From NCBI GenBank assembly GCA_963556145.1, contig OY744470.1:3658001-3722000 (forward strand): a stretch of DNA of 64,000 nucleotides, given 5' to 3'. The position numbers and the translations under genes were made by a program. This document shows, piece by piece, positions 1-11,700 of this stretch (positions are counted from its first letter, which is position 1; every line of letters begins with the position of its first letter). This DNA is from Hygrocybe punicea (taxonomy: Eukaryota; Basidiomycota; Agaricomycetes; Agaricales; Hygrophoraceae). Below the pieces are notes generated by a model, which did no database searches, was not told where the DNA came from, and saw nothing but the letters and a program-made list of their open reading frames with translations.

Positions 1-1845
1 GAGGAGTATCCACAGGAGATGGATTACCAGCGGGACGTGTGGGCGATGGAGATGTATTGGCCCTTTCAGAAGATGGGTTTTGTAACGATGTTGAAGATGG
101 ATCTCTCAGGCAAGAAATACACTGACAGAACGTTCTTCCCGCTTTGCCTTGCATAGGGGAGGGTGTAGAGAGCGCTTTGGGAGATGAAGCTTGTGCTGTG
201 ACTGATACGTGCTGTGTGGTGGATGGAGCTAGGGGTGTAAGAGACGTCTTTTCTTGTTCCGCAGATGATACCGGGGACGGATCTCGCAGGCAAGAAATGC
301 ACCGAGGGAACCATTTTTTACGTTGACCTTTTTCCGCTAGAGCGGGCGTAGGGTCCATTACAGGAGATAAAACGTGCACGGTCGAATCCGCATTTGGTAG
401 CGCAGGAGATGGGTTTGGCGACGGAGAATATGAAATTGGTCGACCAGAAGACGGATCTCCAGACAAGTTTTGCGGTGCAGGAGAAGAGTCTGGCGGTGGA
501 GGAGAATTTCGTAAATTCGGCAATGGAGGAATTGGTCTTCGCTGTAAGGAAATTGGCCCTGGTGGTATGGGAACTGGTCTCCGCGGGAGGGGGGGCCCAT
601 CGACTCGTGCAATTTGAGGCGCTGGTAACGGACTTCGCAATCCAGGAGATGGACGTTGTGGCACAGGAAATTGGTTTCGCGTTGTAGGGGTCAGATCTGA
701 TGCGGGAGATGCGTTTTCTTCCTGATTTTGAGGTACAGACGTTTGGTTTGGGGATGCAGAAGTTGAAGTTTGCACTACAGGTGGTGAGGGTTGGGTTGTG
801 CAGGGCTAAAAGTGATAGGAAATTAGCATCGGGAGGTTGACCTAGCAGAAATGCAACGTGCAGGGACTTCATGAGCACCAGTAGCAATGAACCAGCAGCA
901 GTCGTCCCTGCCCACAACTCTCTCCGTCAGGTCCTTCCGGTTACAATTCGAATGATATTCTCCGTCACAGTTAGAAAGATGAAATCGTTTGGGTATCAGC
1001 GCGAACGCCTCCAACAAGCTACCATGATCTAACAGCAACTTCAGTGAAAGCGTCTACATACTAGTTGAGGTAGATCTCACCCTTCAAAATAACCCTGTGT
1101 CCGAACTTCCAGATGTTTCCGAGACTCTTCGGAGGGTGGCAGGATCGGACAACTATGCGGTGATGCCGATCCTTAAGGACATACAAGTATTGGATACCCT
1201 GCGTGTTTGCGGGGAAGATCTCCTTGAGAATCTGGTTGGAGCGTAAGGCCTCCAGTGGAAGTCTCGTAGTATTGAAATCCCTGCTGACCACCGGCAGGTC
1301 AAAGAAATGAGGATTCTCTTTCAAAGAGACATCCTTCTGCTGCAATAACTTCCACAAGACCTCATGCAACTTGACGTGGTCATCAAAAACCTCTGAATAC
1401 CTTCTGTGAAATCTATTCTCAAGAAAGATCATAAACGGGAGCTTACCTGGTATTCTAGATGCGGGATTGGTTAATGACATCTCGCATACTAAAATTTCGA
1501 CTTTGACTTTTCGACCTGGGGAAGGCTAATGAAGCACATGGTTGCTCAGAGCTTCGCAACGACTGAATAGGATTGTTTTTCTCACTGTAAGTTCCTCAAC
1601 GGCCCTCCAATACCAGGATTTGTTCATGTACTCCTTGTCTTTTGCCTTCGCCCGTCTCATGCGTTCTGTCTGAAATAACAAAAAGAGTGAGCGTCGAAAC
1701 GATACAGGAATCATATATAATGCGACATACGAGAACTGGGAAGCGAGATTCTAAATCCTTCGTGGCATTCTTGAAATCTTTGATGACAGCGCCGGCGTCT
1801 GTTTCACTCTCCTTGACTGCGAATTGAAAAGCCTTTTCCGCAACA
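1..1845 (-). CDS. Unrecognised multi-exon protein with proline-rich tail, partial
   Basis: I do not recognise this gene. Exons can be read at 1731-1845, 1586-1669, 1081-1525, 868-1028 and 807 down to the left edge. The introns have good GT-AG borders (for example the donor GTATGT after 1731) and the joined exons keep one frame. The N-terminal part is charged and probably helical (motifs DFKNATKDLESRF and RMRRAKAKDKEYMNKSWYW), followed by a region with the motifs HFFDLPVVSRDFNTTRL and KFGHRVILK. The last exon is a disordered stretch rich in Pro and Ser that has no Met and stays open for 807 nt to the edge. It holds two copies of a CISCLRDPS motif (near 275-300 and 104-127). Coding-like sequence and an ATG at 2058 lie upstream, but I could not join them in frame, so the true 5' end is unresolved. 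The C-terminus lies outside the window. Confidence 0.55.
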
Positions 1846-2199
1846 CTGCGAATGCTGCTATTTCATGAGAAATCATGTTATATGCTAGATCAATATCGGA
1901 ACCCACTCATTTAAAGCCTTGTGATCAAGAGGGCTCTCAGAAAGTGGGGATGGCCGTCCGAGTTCATAACAGAAGCCTATCAACTCAAGGGCTTGATGAT
2001 AGTAGTTCCGTCTGGGAGGGGAAGAACGATGACGATAAAGCGCCCCTTCGATAGGCATGAAGCTGCAGGTTACCGAAACCGTCTTTGAAGGCGCCGAAGA
2101 CCTATCGAAAAGTTTTTTTAACGCCGATGTTCCTGAAATTCAACGAATTCAAGAAAGTAAGCGATCGCCGATCGCACGTGACATGTAATATACCATGAA

Positions 2200-2907
2200 T
2201 TAGGGTCGGTCAGGACGAAAAACGAACGAGAACAGAGGTAGAAGAGAGATCACGGTGAAAATAGTCATCAGGATCTTAGTCCAGAGAGGCTCCACTAGCC
2301 AGATATATACCAAGATCTGGGCTACTGCACACAGAATCCCAGCCAGAAGAAAGACAAGCCCTAATGATCGCACCTCTTGTGCTCAGGAACCTGTAATAGA
2401 AAGCGTGTGGTCTGAACTCACAGTGCCACATCATCCACCTCCAGGACTCCCCGACACCAAATCTTTCGAGGAGTTTTAGGGACGATTCAGCGATTCGGCG
2501 CGGCTGTCGGGTGGGTTGGGCCGATTCTTCTTGGTCTCCTTGTTGCAAGTCAGGAACTCTGGCGGCGCGTAGACGGAGCTCTCCGAGCTTGTCGATGAGG
2601 ATGAGTGAAGTAATTGTGGCACTGAAGTTGAAGAGCGCTGCGCAATAGGAAAGAGTGACAAGAAACCCTGGTGCATGTGCCTTTCCACCACCCATTGAAT
2701 TATTCCGAAAATTATTAGAGTCTTTCATGAAACCAAGGAGTTGCACGGCTGATGCAGCGAAAAGAGCGGACTACAACTGCAAAGTAAGCTTGTATCAAAC
2801 GTCACAGCATTCAAGCCAAAACGAACCACCACAGCAGCGCTTTGTACCGATGCGAGCCAACCTTCCTGAAGATACTCAATAGCAGAGGGCAATTTGTCTG
2901 CGATCAA
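2200..2907 (-). CDS. Small four-helix integral membrane protein of unknown function
   Basis: Three exons (2848-2907, 2422-2770, 2200-2360) sum to 570 nt, giving an uninterrupted 189-residue protein; the introns of 77 and 61 nt have GT-AG ends. Four hydrophobic segments are visible: one near the start of exon 2 (SALFAASAVQLLGF), a long one containing YCAALFNFSATITSLILI, one spanning the second splice junction (WLVFLLAGILCAVAQILVY) and a last one (ILMTIFTVISLLPLFSFVF) just before the C-terminus. Between helices 2 and 3 lies a charged loop ending in the motif LLERFGVGESWRWMMWHW. Small multi-helix proteins of this general layout, with a GVG..W+W motif, are familiar as hypothetical proteins in agaricomycete genomes. 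No function is known to me. The ATG at 2907 is the first in frame, and a receptor gene starts divergently 317 bp away. Confidence 0.7.
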
Positions 2908-3223
2908 TGATCATTAGAACGCGGCTAGAGCGACAAGGACAACTAACAATCAATGTTCACTTTCTTCGGAGCCATCGAGCTAGCAAGACCTAGAAGCTCA
3001 GCAACGAGACCTGAGCAGAAAGGCCAACAGGTATAGAAAGGCGGTAATGAGTATTAATATTGAAGCTTGAAGTTTGGAGATTGACCAACTTGAATATGGA
3101 ATTCATGTTTTCTAAACTCAGCCCGAGTGTGATGTTTTCGCCGCAGCAACAGCTGCCGGTGCCTGGGATATAACTCGAATACGACAGTCGTTCAACATTA
3201 GTCGCTAGACTACGTCCAAGCCT

Positions 3224-5501
3224 ATGGACGGAAGAATTTGCACGCCGGAAGAGATAGCGCTCTCGTACAGTTCCGCTAATCCGCCCGTATATTGTCTCAC
3301 CCGCGGAGAAAGTCTTGGCCTTCTTGTGCGTGCATAACGTTGCTTAGCGTTGGGACCATTTAATCTTGTTAACAGGTGAAAGCGGAGGCAGGGATCATTT
3401 CCCTATCTGCAGTGGTCCTTCTTTTCGCCCTTTTTGCAGTGAGTTGTTGCGTAGAAATTTCGAGAGACCAAGCACCCAACCCAGTTGACAGAGAAATGTC
3501 CATCGTGTCTGGAGATCGGGCAAATCACGTCTCATGTTGTATCCCATAGATATTTACTTTGCAAGCTAGTTCCATTTATCTGCGTAGGAGGCGAATTGAC
3601 GATCCAACTAGCTCTCGTTGTTCACGGCCAATCTATACCAGGCCCTGGCAGCGACTATGGATCTCAAGTGGGTTAACGACGGAAAGGTCCAGCAAGGTAA
3701 TTTTTGTAGAGCGCAAGGTCAAGGCCAACTTCCATGGATATGCTTGGAGGAATATAGCTGATTGGACTTTTGCAGGGATAACGAAAACAATTGGGGAAAC
3801 GGCTGTGGCCTTGAACACACTTGTACGCAAATCATCTGCATCGGTTTCAATGTCATTTTTTAAAAGAGGAACGGCACTGGATTGCAGATCATTGCATTGC
3901 ACTCCCTCATCGTGATCTGCTGGCCCCGACGATATTCCTCCCTGCTTATTCCCGCAATTGCCATAACAGCCTTGTGGCTGTTTGTTATTCTGTTCGCTAT
4001 CATTTCAAGTGTAGTCCACAATAACCCAACCAGTATGTTCTTTGTCCCGACACCTGTGAGTACTGTGTTCTCTCAACCCAATTGCCATGAACTGACTTTA
4101 GGTTCGCGTCGGCCAGTACTGGTGCTGGATAGGTGTAAATTACAAGTATTCACAACTCTTCGGAGAATATTTTTGGTTGTGGATGGCCGTATTTGTCTCA
4201 TATCTCTCGTACATCTCGCTATACTTTTTGAGCCGAGGGCATATCACTCTAATGGAGCGTGGTACCTGGTGGAAAATCAAAGTCAGAGTTCACCGCAGCG
4301 GGAAGCCACCGGGTGTGGGACGGGGTCGCTCGTTCATTGCGTATGAATTGTAGTTCAATTACATTCACCGATGCTTTTCTGACACTGCCTCCAGCTACCC
4401 AGTCATATACTGCATCCTGGTCGTACCTCAAAGCATCGAACGTTGGGTGCAGTTCCAACAAGAACGTACAGGTGTTCAACGAATTCACGTACCCGCTGCA
4501 GTGACATTGAGTACAGCAGCCCTCTATAGTCTCAATGGGGTCGCCGATGTCCTGCTCTTCTTCCTCACACGTCAGGGTCTCTTGCTGTTCAGACCACGAC
4601 CTCTATCAATAGAAAAGACGCCTTCACGTATTCCAGAGGTCTCCGCAATTGGAGACCTCCAATCTATGGACAGTTCGATGATAGAGGTCACCCCTGGCAC
4701 AACACTGCCGCCTCCCATACCACCTTCGTTACCAACACCCATCCCTAGAACACTCCCGCCTCCCATACCACCTTCATTACCAACACCCACCCCCCGAACA
4801 CTCCCGCCTCCCTTACCACCTTTATCACCAACACTCTACACGTCTAATGCGTCCACAGATGTCACACCTCGATCGTCATTCCATCAGCAGCCCACCCATG
4901 TTCTCTTTGAAATCGTCAACCGACACGTCTCTTTCGTGGAGCGCAACGCTATGACTTTCCACAATCTTGTCAGCACTGCCAAATGCATCCACGAAGCACT
5001 AAATGCTTTCGTTGAGGAGATCGAGAACAAGTCCGAAGAGAATGGAGACCAGTATGAGCAATGTAGAGCTGGGATGGATCTATTGGAAAAGTCGGCGTTA
5101 TAATTCCTTTACTTTGTCAGCGTCCTTGCTCACACACTTCTACCTCTACACAGACACCTCCGCCGCATTGCCTTTTTAGCGGTGGAGGAATCAACTGTCT
5201 GGTTGCCGAACAATTGTTCCATCACCGAGTTCATTGCTCTGTTCAAGGATTGGCGAGATTACCGCCAGGAACTCCGAGGAATCCAGATCCAACTTCTTTC
5301 CATGGATGTTGTTGAGGTAACCATCGGTGACTTTACATTCCTATGAGACAACTACATAAATTTTCTGCATCGCAGCTGCCAGGATTCCAGTTTACTCCAG
5401 ACAAGGACCAGAACAGCACACAAAAACATGATGATTTGTCACTGCTATCATCACTCTGCAATGGCATTGCAACGCATGATCTGACGACGAGTGATTTGTA
5501 A
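3224..5501 (+). CDS. Seven-transmembrane G-protein-coupled receptor-like protein with long helical C-terminal tail
   Basis: Ten exons (3224-3325, 3376-3438, 3492-3560, 3612-3717, 3776-3822, 3888-4055, 4102-4340, 4395-5051, 5121-5316, 5376-5501) sum to 1773 nt, a 590-residue protein with no lesion. The intron at 3561-3611 appears to be of GC-AG type (donor GCAAGC). Seven hydrophobic helices can be placed, from AGIISLSAVVLLFALFA (TM1) to YPVIYCILVVPQSIERW (TM6) and the adjacent TM7 ending DVLLFFLTRQGLLLF. A cysteine in the first outer loop (GNFCRAQG) and one in VGQYWCWIG before TM5 fit the usual disulfide of fungal cAMP-receptor/Git3-like GPCRs. Such receptors sit in the plasma membrane and signal through heterotrimeric G proteins; the ligand cannot be inferred. 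The tail holds three 16-residue proline repeats (4699-4842) and then about 170 residues of helical sequence, which is unusual for the family. Confidence 0.75.
4699..4842 (+). repeat. 48-bp tandem repeat, three copies, coding a proline-rich linker
   Basis: Three copies with a 48-bp period encode a 16-residue unit of the form TLPPPIPPSLPTPIPR. The repeat keeps the reading frame, so copy-number changes would only lengthen or shorten the linker between the receptor's seventh helix and its helical tail. Confidence 0.9.
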
Positions 5502-6050
5502 TTTTATATTATTCCACTGAAGACAGATTATCCCTCTTACAATGCACTTTTCAGCAAACAACAATATTTGATAGAGCAGACTCGAAAATCAGCAAGCATA
5601 ATACCATCGCTGGTTTCGCAACACCTCGCTGATGTGAGTATCTCTTGAGTCAAAAGTTCCTGCAGGCGCCGAACTCCTCATCTCCTACCTCAGGACTCGA
5701 TGGTACCAGGAATACGAGCGGCTATGCTTGTATATTGGCTCATGACATTTTCCTCGAGTCCCGGAGCAACAGCAGCAGACTCAGACTTGCAGGAGCAATT
5801 GAAATCGGCAGATATATGGGAGGAGGCTCACCAGTAAGTTTGTCGATGTTCCTCCGGAAGGCAACTCTGGCCTTGACACACGCCACTTTCCGGAACTAGT
5901 TTATTGGTAGACTTCATCTCGTATTTCGGAAGTAGCCTGGTTCCGGGCGAAGATGCGATTCAAGACAAAGTTAACGACTTTGAGGCGCACTTGAAATTGT
6001 GCACCAGAGTTGTCTCTGGGCGCATAAACCAGCCTACTTTCTCAGCGTTC
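5502..6050 (+). other. Coding-like remnants downstream of the receptor
   Basis: Several short plus-strand stretches read like exons: one before a GTGAGT donor at about 5635 (ending SLVSQHLAD), one containing LLISYLRTRWYQEYERLCLY, one ending at a GTAAGT donor at about 5831, and a last one ending in GRINQPTFSAF followed by a stop at about 6050. I could not join them into one frame. They may be a decayed gene, or the 3' end of an alternative receptor transcript. Confidence 0.3.
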
Positions 6051-8700
6051 TGACTGGACTATCATATGGGAGCACCTTGTTTATAATAGACAAGTACCAT
6101 TAAACTTATTACTTCGGAGGAATGGAATACATTCATTACATTATTATATTGACACAAGGCAACCCATATACTTCATTTCATGATGACCGTCAAGACACAC
6201 AGCTCAACCCCGTCACATACCGATCACAGTGGTCATTCCCATGCATACCAGGGAGGTCGCCAACTTGCCGGCGCTCATCTCTCCGCACAAAGCAGGCTGA
6301 AAGTTGTGACAAACACCGCGCTGCCTGTTGCCAGTGGAACCTTGCTGATCTCAACATTCAAATGACCAGGTAAATTCAAAGCCGAACAGGAATATGACTT
6401 TCTCAACAGCTGGCTGAAAGAGGATTTGTTATCTTTTGCAGCGTAGCTCCTCCTCTCACCGTTGGCAAGGATCCCCGTCCATGTACGAGTGCCAGCGGTA
6501 TACTTCACACTCACTGTAACTTGCTGGCACTTTTCCCCTTCCCTACCGGCTTGATACGTGTCATCTGTCATTTGATTTGCAGAAACGCCCGACCAGCTCT
6601 TAGCTCTGGCTTGTGCCGCTTGTCGTTCCATGTCGCCTCTTCACCGCATCAGTCCTCAAAGGCGTACAACACCACGTAGCTCTATTAGAGGCCTGTTCTG
6701 AGAGTTGGGAACCAGAGGAGTGTCAATTTAGGTTGTGACTAAACAAGGCCTTCTCGGTCTCTAGGCGGACATCACTTCAGTTCTTCGAGGCAGTAGTGGG
6801 CGTCTTCGCTTGTGAGTAGTCTTCGTACTCACAGCCCACCGTCCTTTCAAAGATGGGATATTAGAAGCTTGCTGCTCACTCTGCGTTCCAGTACTAGTCT
6901 GCCCATCTCCTGCGACATCGCCAAACCCGGCGTTGCGAATAATGGAAGTAATCTCCCCGTCCGCCGTGATATTGCCCTCTATGGTCTCGAACCTCTGACA
7001 AGATACATACCATGACCAACCCGCCAGTTTGATGACATTCCAACGTGGGTCCTCTGGCCAGACCAACGATACTGTCCTGAAACAGCATTCTGTCGTTCCT
7101 TGCGTCTCACCCATCCGATATAGGCTACTGAGAACGAGGACGGTGTCACGAATGCCTGGACAGCCGTCATTAGCACTTAACGCAGAGTGATCTGCGCGAC
7201 GTAAATAATGTTCGAGTAGTTAGGGCAGACAGCTCGCTACTGGCAGGTAGTGGTTCTCGTACGGAACATTGAGTAAGGCCCGTCTTTGTGCTGCCACGAA
7301 TTACTTGACTATTTCTACAGACATGATCATTGAGTCTCATATTCACCACGATGCCAGCGTAAACCACCATCGCTCAACCTGCGTCGTTAATACGGCCCCC
7401 AGGAATTTGCGGGCTGTACGCGCCATTACGACGCTATGATAGGTCCACCAATGCCAGAGCTCGCGTCATGACAGGCACCTTCGACATATCAACCGTTGTG
7501 TGGAGACCGTGATGTACATCGTCCGAGTCATCGACCACCCCATTGATACCAAGAACGAACAATCATACCAGGCTCGAGCCCATCCTGATTACATCCTGTG
7601 TTATAGCCGGGTACGGGCAGTGCTTGCCATCGCTGGCGTTTTGGTATGTGCTCGGTGCTATGGAGATTTTGTTGAGGCAGACTGGCGCAACGCAAGCGGC
7701 CATAATTGACAGCTTGAGCGCTGATATGTCGACCTCACGAACCAGTTCCATCATCTCGGGATGGACAATCTTGACAGAAGCATCAGCAGAGACATGATTC
7801 GTGCAGTACCGATCAGCGATTCCCCCCATGGTCGTCCTCCCCCGCAGAACTGAATATAGCGCATTCCTTGCATTATCGATCTCATTGGAAAACCTTAACG
7901 GTGTGATCAGAACAAACGGATAGGTTCTTACTTTGCGTGATATTTGCGGTGGTGCGTGACAGTTGGACTTTTTGGGTAGAACGTTGTCGAGGATATCGAT
8001 CTGCAAACGTTGGTAGAGGCGAGGGCTGACTTGGGCTGTAAATGTGATTCGAGAAACACTGAAAGTCTCGATGAGAATTCGGAACTTGCTTCCCAAGAGA
8101 GAACTCTGATGGATGTGGTGATAGCATTTACTTGTATCGACGAATCAAAGAACATCGATAACTTTATCGATAGTCTAGATTTCCCACTAGAATCGGCCGT
8201 CTTGGATGCAACCCTATCAAGGAAATCGAGGGGATCCACTCCTGCGGATCCCTTTGGTCTTGCTTGAGAAGACACCCACCGGAGGAATACGGTCCTGTAA
8301 ACCCACTGTCCAGGAGATGAACTCGCTAGTGAACGGCTCGACGTTGATTGGCCTAAATTCAGAGGTGCGTGAGGCCTAGGCGTGCTCAATCCTGAACACA
8401 CCTGCAATGCCAGTGAGTAGCACCTCCACAAGGATGAGAATGTCTTTGATAAGTTGGAATCAAGAATGGACATACCACACGGAACGTAGCCTCGGCCCGA
8501 ACAATCGCAGGTTCAAGTTCTGCGGGCCTTTTCGACAGCAATACGCCTCGAGCTTTGCCCGGTCCGTGAGGTGTGTGAGTCCTTGCGTGAGAAGGTATGG
8601 CGTGTTGTTATAACAAGACGTCCCTCGATTGAGGCAATGTACGCCAACCATGAGGATGCGAGATAGGCCTAAGGCTACTCTATGATGTAAAATGAAAGCA
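6051..8700. other. Region without a gene I can resolve
   Basis: Open frames of 110-180 codons exist on the minus strand (6275-6631, 6761-7114, 7563-8096, 7928-8473). None shows a known domain, the longer ones overlap in conflicting frames, and no splice chain that keeps a frame was found. Short hydrophobic runs on both strands hint at a degraded membrane-protein gene. Confidence 0.3.
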
Positions 8701-11700
8701 TGTCCGTTTGCAACATGCCATCATGGGCAGCGTTCGAGTCGTAGTGTAGGATCTCGGAGTTTGCGTGTCATCATTGAAAGCGTAATACGAGGCGTGCTTG
8801 CAACTCGTTGATTGTTGGATGTTCGTCGAACCTCGATCTACGGCCCTGACCGAGTGCAAGGTTAACGTTATGATTAACGTTAGCGTTCGTTGTCCTCAAT
8901 CGTGACTGGTAGGTGCTACGGGCTTCCCCCCGACTTCTTCAATCTGGCCGAAACAGAGTCCAGCAGCTCACCTGAAACACGCCACCGGGTAGCACTATCA
9001 GGACAGGGCAGGGAAAAGTTCCAAAAATGTAAAATAAAATAAAGCCGCATCGAAGCCGACATCGTGGCGGCCGTGCCCCACCCCCCCAGACTGCAGCAGA
9101 TCTGCCCTGAGTTTCGCATAAAACAAAACAGTCATGTTGTTGAACAACAACAACAACAATCCTCTCCCCTGCCGCCTCGTTGCACACACACAGACAAAAG
9201 CAGAACTGTCCCCGTGACGCGTGATGCATGATGGATACCACTACGACATACTTGGCGTCACCCCCTTCTAGAGCCCCACAAGCCAAATGCGCCTTTGGAA
9301 AGGTTCCTTGATCAGAAAGCGGCCGGCTTACTTACACATCAAACGTCACGGTATACGCAGGCGAACTATATACTACTAGTTGCCGCGCCGTGGCTCTGTC
9401 GTGTCTCAGGCTGTTGTCTTGCTTCCCTTTTCCAGGCTTGGAATTTTCCATTGAAATCTGCCGTTTCTGATGTGGTACGTTGAGTTATTAAAATATCATC
9501 ACCTCGGAGATGCCCCCAACGTAAAACGCGTGCAGATCGCTACAAGCGTTGTTGATCAGTGTCATGGAATTAGATTAACTCGAGTCCGTGCACAACGACA
9601 GGACGGGGGAACGGGACGGCTTGCAGGCCATCGGCATCACGATGTATTATCGAAAACCAAACCCCCGCCACCACCCGAAAATAGTTAAGTTTGTATTTGG
9701 ATGATCCTAACGTTAAACTGACAGTCGTCATGTCTGATTATCAGACCATAGCACTGGCAAGCAACGTCATCATATTGAAATGCCATCCAAAGTCGCCCGA
9801 GTTTTCACACAGCGTTACAGTAGTAACTTCGATATCGGCGGTTTTTTGATAAACGAAATTATATATGTTGTCAACGATCAAGGGATCGCTCTATAGAAAC
9901 TCATCACCTGTAATTTAGTGCCTCACGTTACTACTATTATTACAATTGACTGTGTGTGGGTTTGTGCGTGTAAGTAAGTGCTACATACTTGGTACAAAGG
10001 CAATGCATTTGTGCCTTAGGCAACGAGAACGATAACGACCACCCGGGCCAACGTTGAGAGGGGGGTTCCATAACAAGAATTCCAGATCGTGATCGCCACC
10101 CATATACCCAACTATCCCTAGTAACGAAGACCCCCCTGTGTTCTGGAAGAGGCACCGTGGCATCATCTAGTAATGACACAGCCTTTTGGGCGCTGGCTGC
10201 TGCCAAGATTCGTTTGAAGTGATTGTCCTAATTTGAAATTAGACGCGCACGCGGCACCGATGAGGTCACAAAAAAGGGTCCATTAGCAGTCGGGGGTCGG
10301 CACTGGCAAATATATTACAGTAGTGTGCCAACGGAGAGGGAATAATCATTGCACGAGTTCGGAGGCGAGCGAGGATGACAGTTGAATGAAGAGTAACTAT
10401 GTATAAAGACAATGGTAAGCGAACAACTGAAATAAAATAAACAAATGGCTTCATACGAACGGTAAGCGCTCAATGTTCATGAGATGGAGTCACAGATACC
10501 AGTACCACACATTTTCCGAGTACAAAAGTGATCGAACGACAGAAAAATTTCAGCTATCACTTCATGACAGGCGACCGAAAATGGCGTTTTCAACGAAAAG
10601 GAGGTTTGTTGAGCGCGCGACATCCAAACTGGGTTTTTTCTTTCTGATTGATGTTCATGAGAATAATGAGAGTTCAAGTAACATCGTGTTATACTTGGGT
10701 ATTTGGTTCGTTCCCGAAGAATTGCTGTGCATGTACTACGTGTGCCGTGAGTGAGTGAGTGAGTGAATGTGAGTGAGTCGGTGAACGAGTGTGAGAGAAC
10801 AACAGACAAGAGAGAATATCGCCCATTAGCCAATAGATAGACATCAGATCTGACAAGACAGGAAGGAACGCTGATACACACACATAGGTACCAGGAATGG
10901 ACAGGGCTTGACATCGCATCTTCGTCGAGTCAAAGCGGTCAAGCCGACCGAGAAAGTTTGTACAAGGGAAGAAGCAATGCTCGCACGTTCAAAGGGGGAT
11001 TACATCCCGCAGAAGCGATCCCATCAAAAAAAAAAAAAAAAAAGCCAGGTACACAGCATCCAATCCCGAGGAGAGAGTAGAGAGACCAAACCAGGCCAGT
11101 GAGCGCCAAGGGGGAAAAGGTAGAGAGGAGCCTCGTGCCCGCAACATGACCGTTCGAAAATGGCATTCCAAATCCCCCTCATTCTTGGGTTACACCGCAA
11201 CACACCACCTGGGAGACCTGTATTGGGGGAGGTGGTGATGGTGGTGTGTGGCTGTCAGAAGTAGCGTTTAGCTTCTTTCTCTCTTTCTCTCTCTCTCTTT
11301 CTCATACCGGTCACGTTGTGGGAGGGTGAAAGGTGGGGAATGGATGCTGTACAGTAACCCCCAGATTCGTTTATCCACGGGCGGCTCGCTGAGGAAAACG
11401 TTGCCCCATACATAGTCCGTTGACCTCGGTCGTCCCATCAAGCTTCCTCCTCCTCTTCCTAGTAAGAAAGAAACTGCCTTTTCTGGGCTTCTCGGGACTT
11501 GGAAGCATCCGTGCATTGCCGGAGTCTGAGGCTGGTCCAGGGCTTCAGAACAAAATTGGAAAATAAAAAATAAAAAATAAAAAAGCTTAAGTGAGAACGC
11601 GGTCGAAAGTGACCTTGTTCCCCCTTGCAAACGGGGCCCGGGACAGACCGTGACACCATGGCCATGGCGGGGGGGGAGAGGAAAAAGAGGCAACTGTCAG

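Noticed and set aside
318..917. Minus-strand 199-codon frame and the overlapping plus-strand frame at 394-687
   Set aside because: Another frame on the same strand is the proline-rich exon that joins to upstream exons with proper splice sites; these are shadows caused by its repetitive composition.
4572..4790. Minus-strand glycine-rich open frame
   Set aside because: It is the antisense of the proline repeats in the receptor tail.
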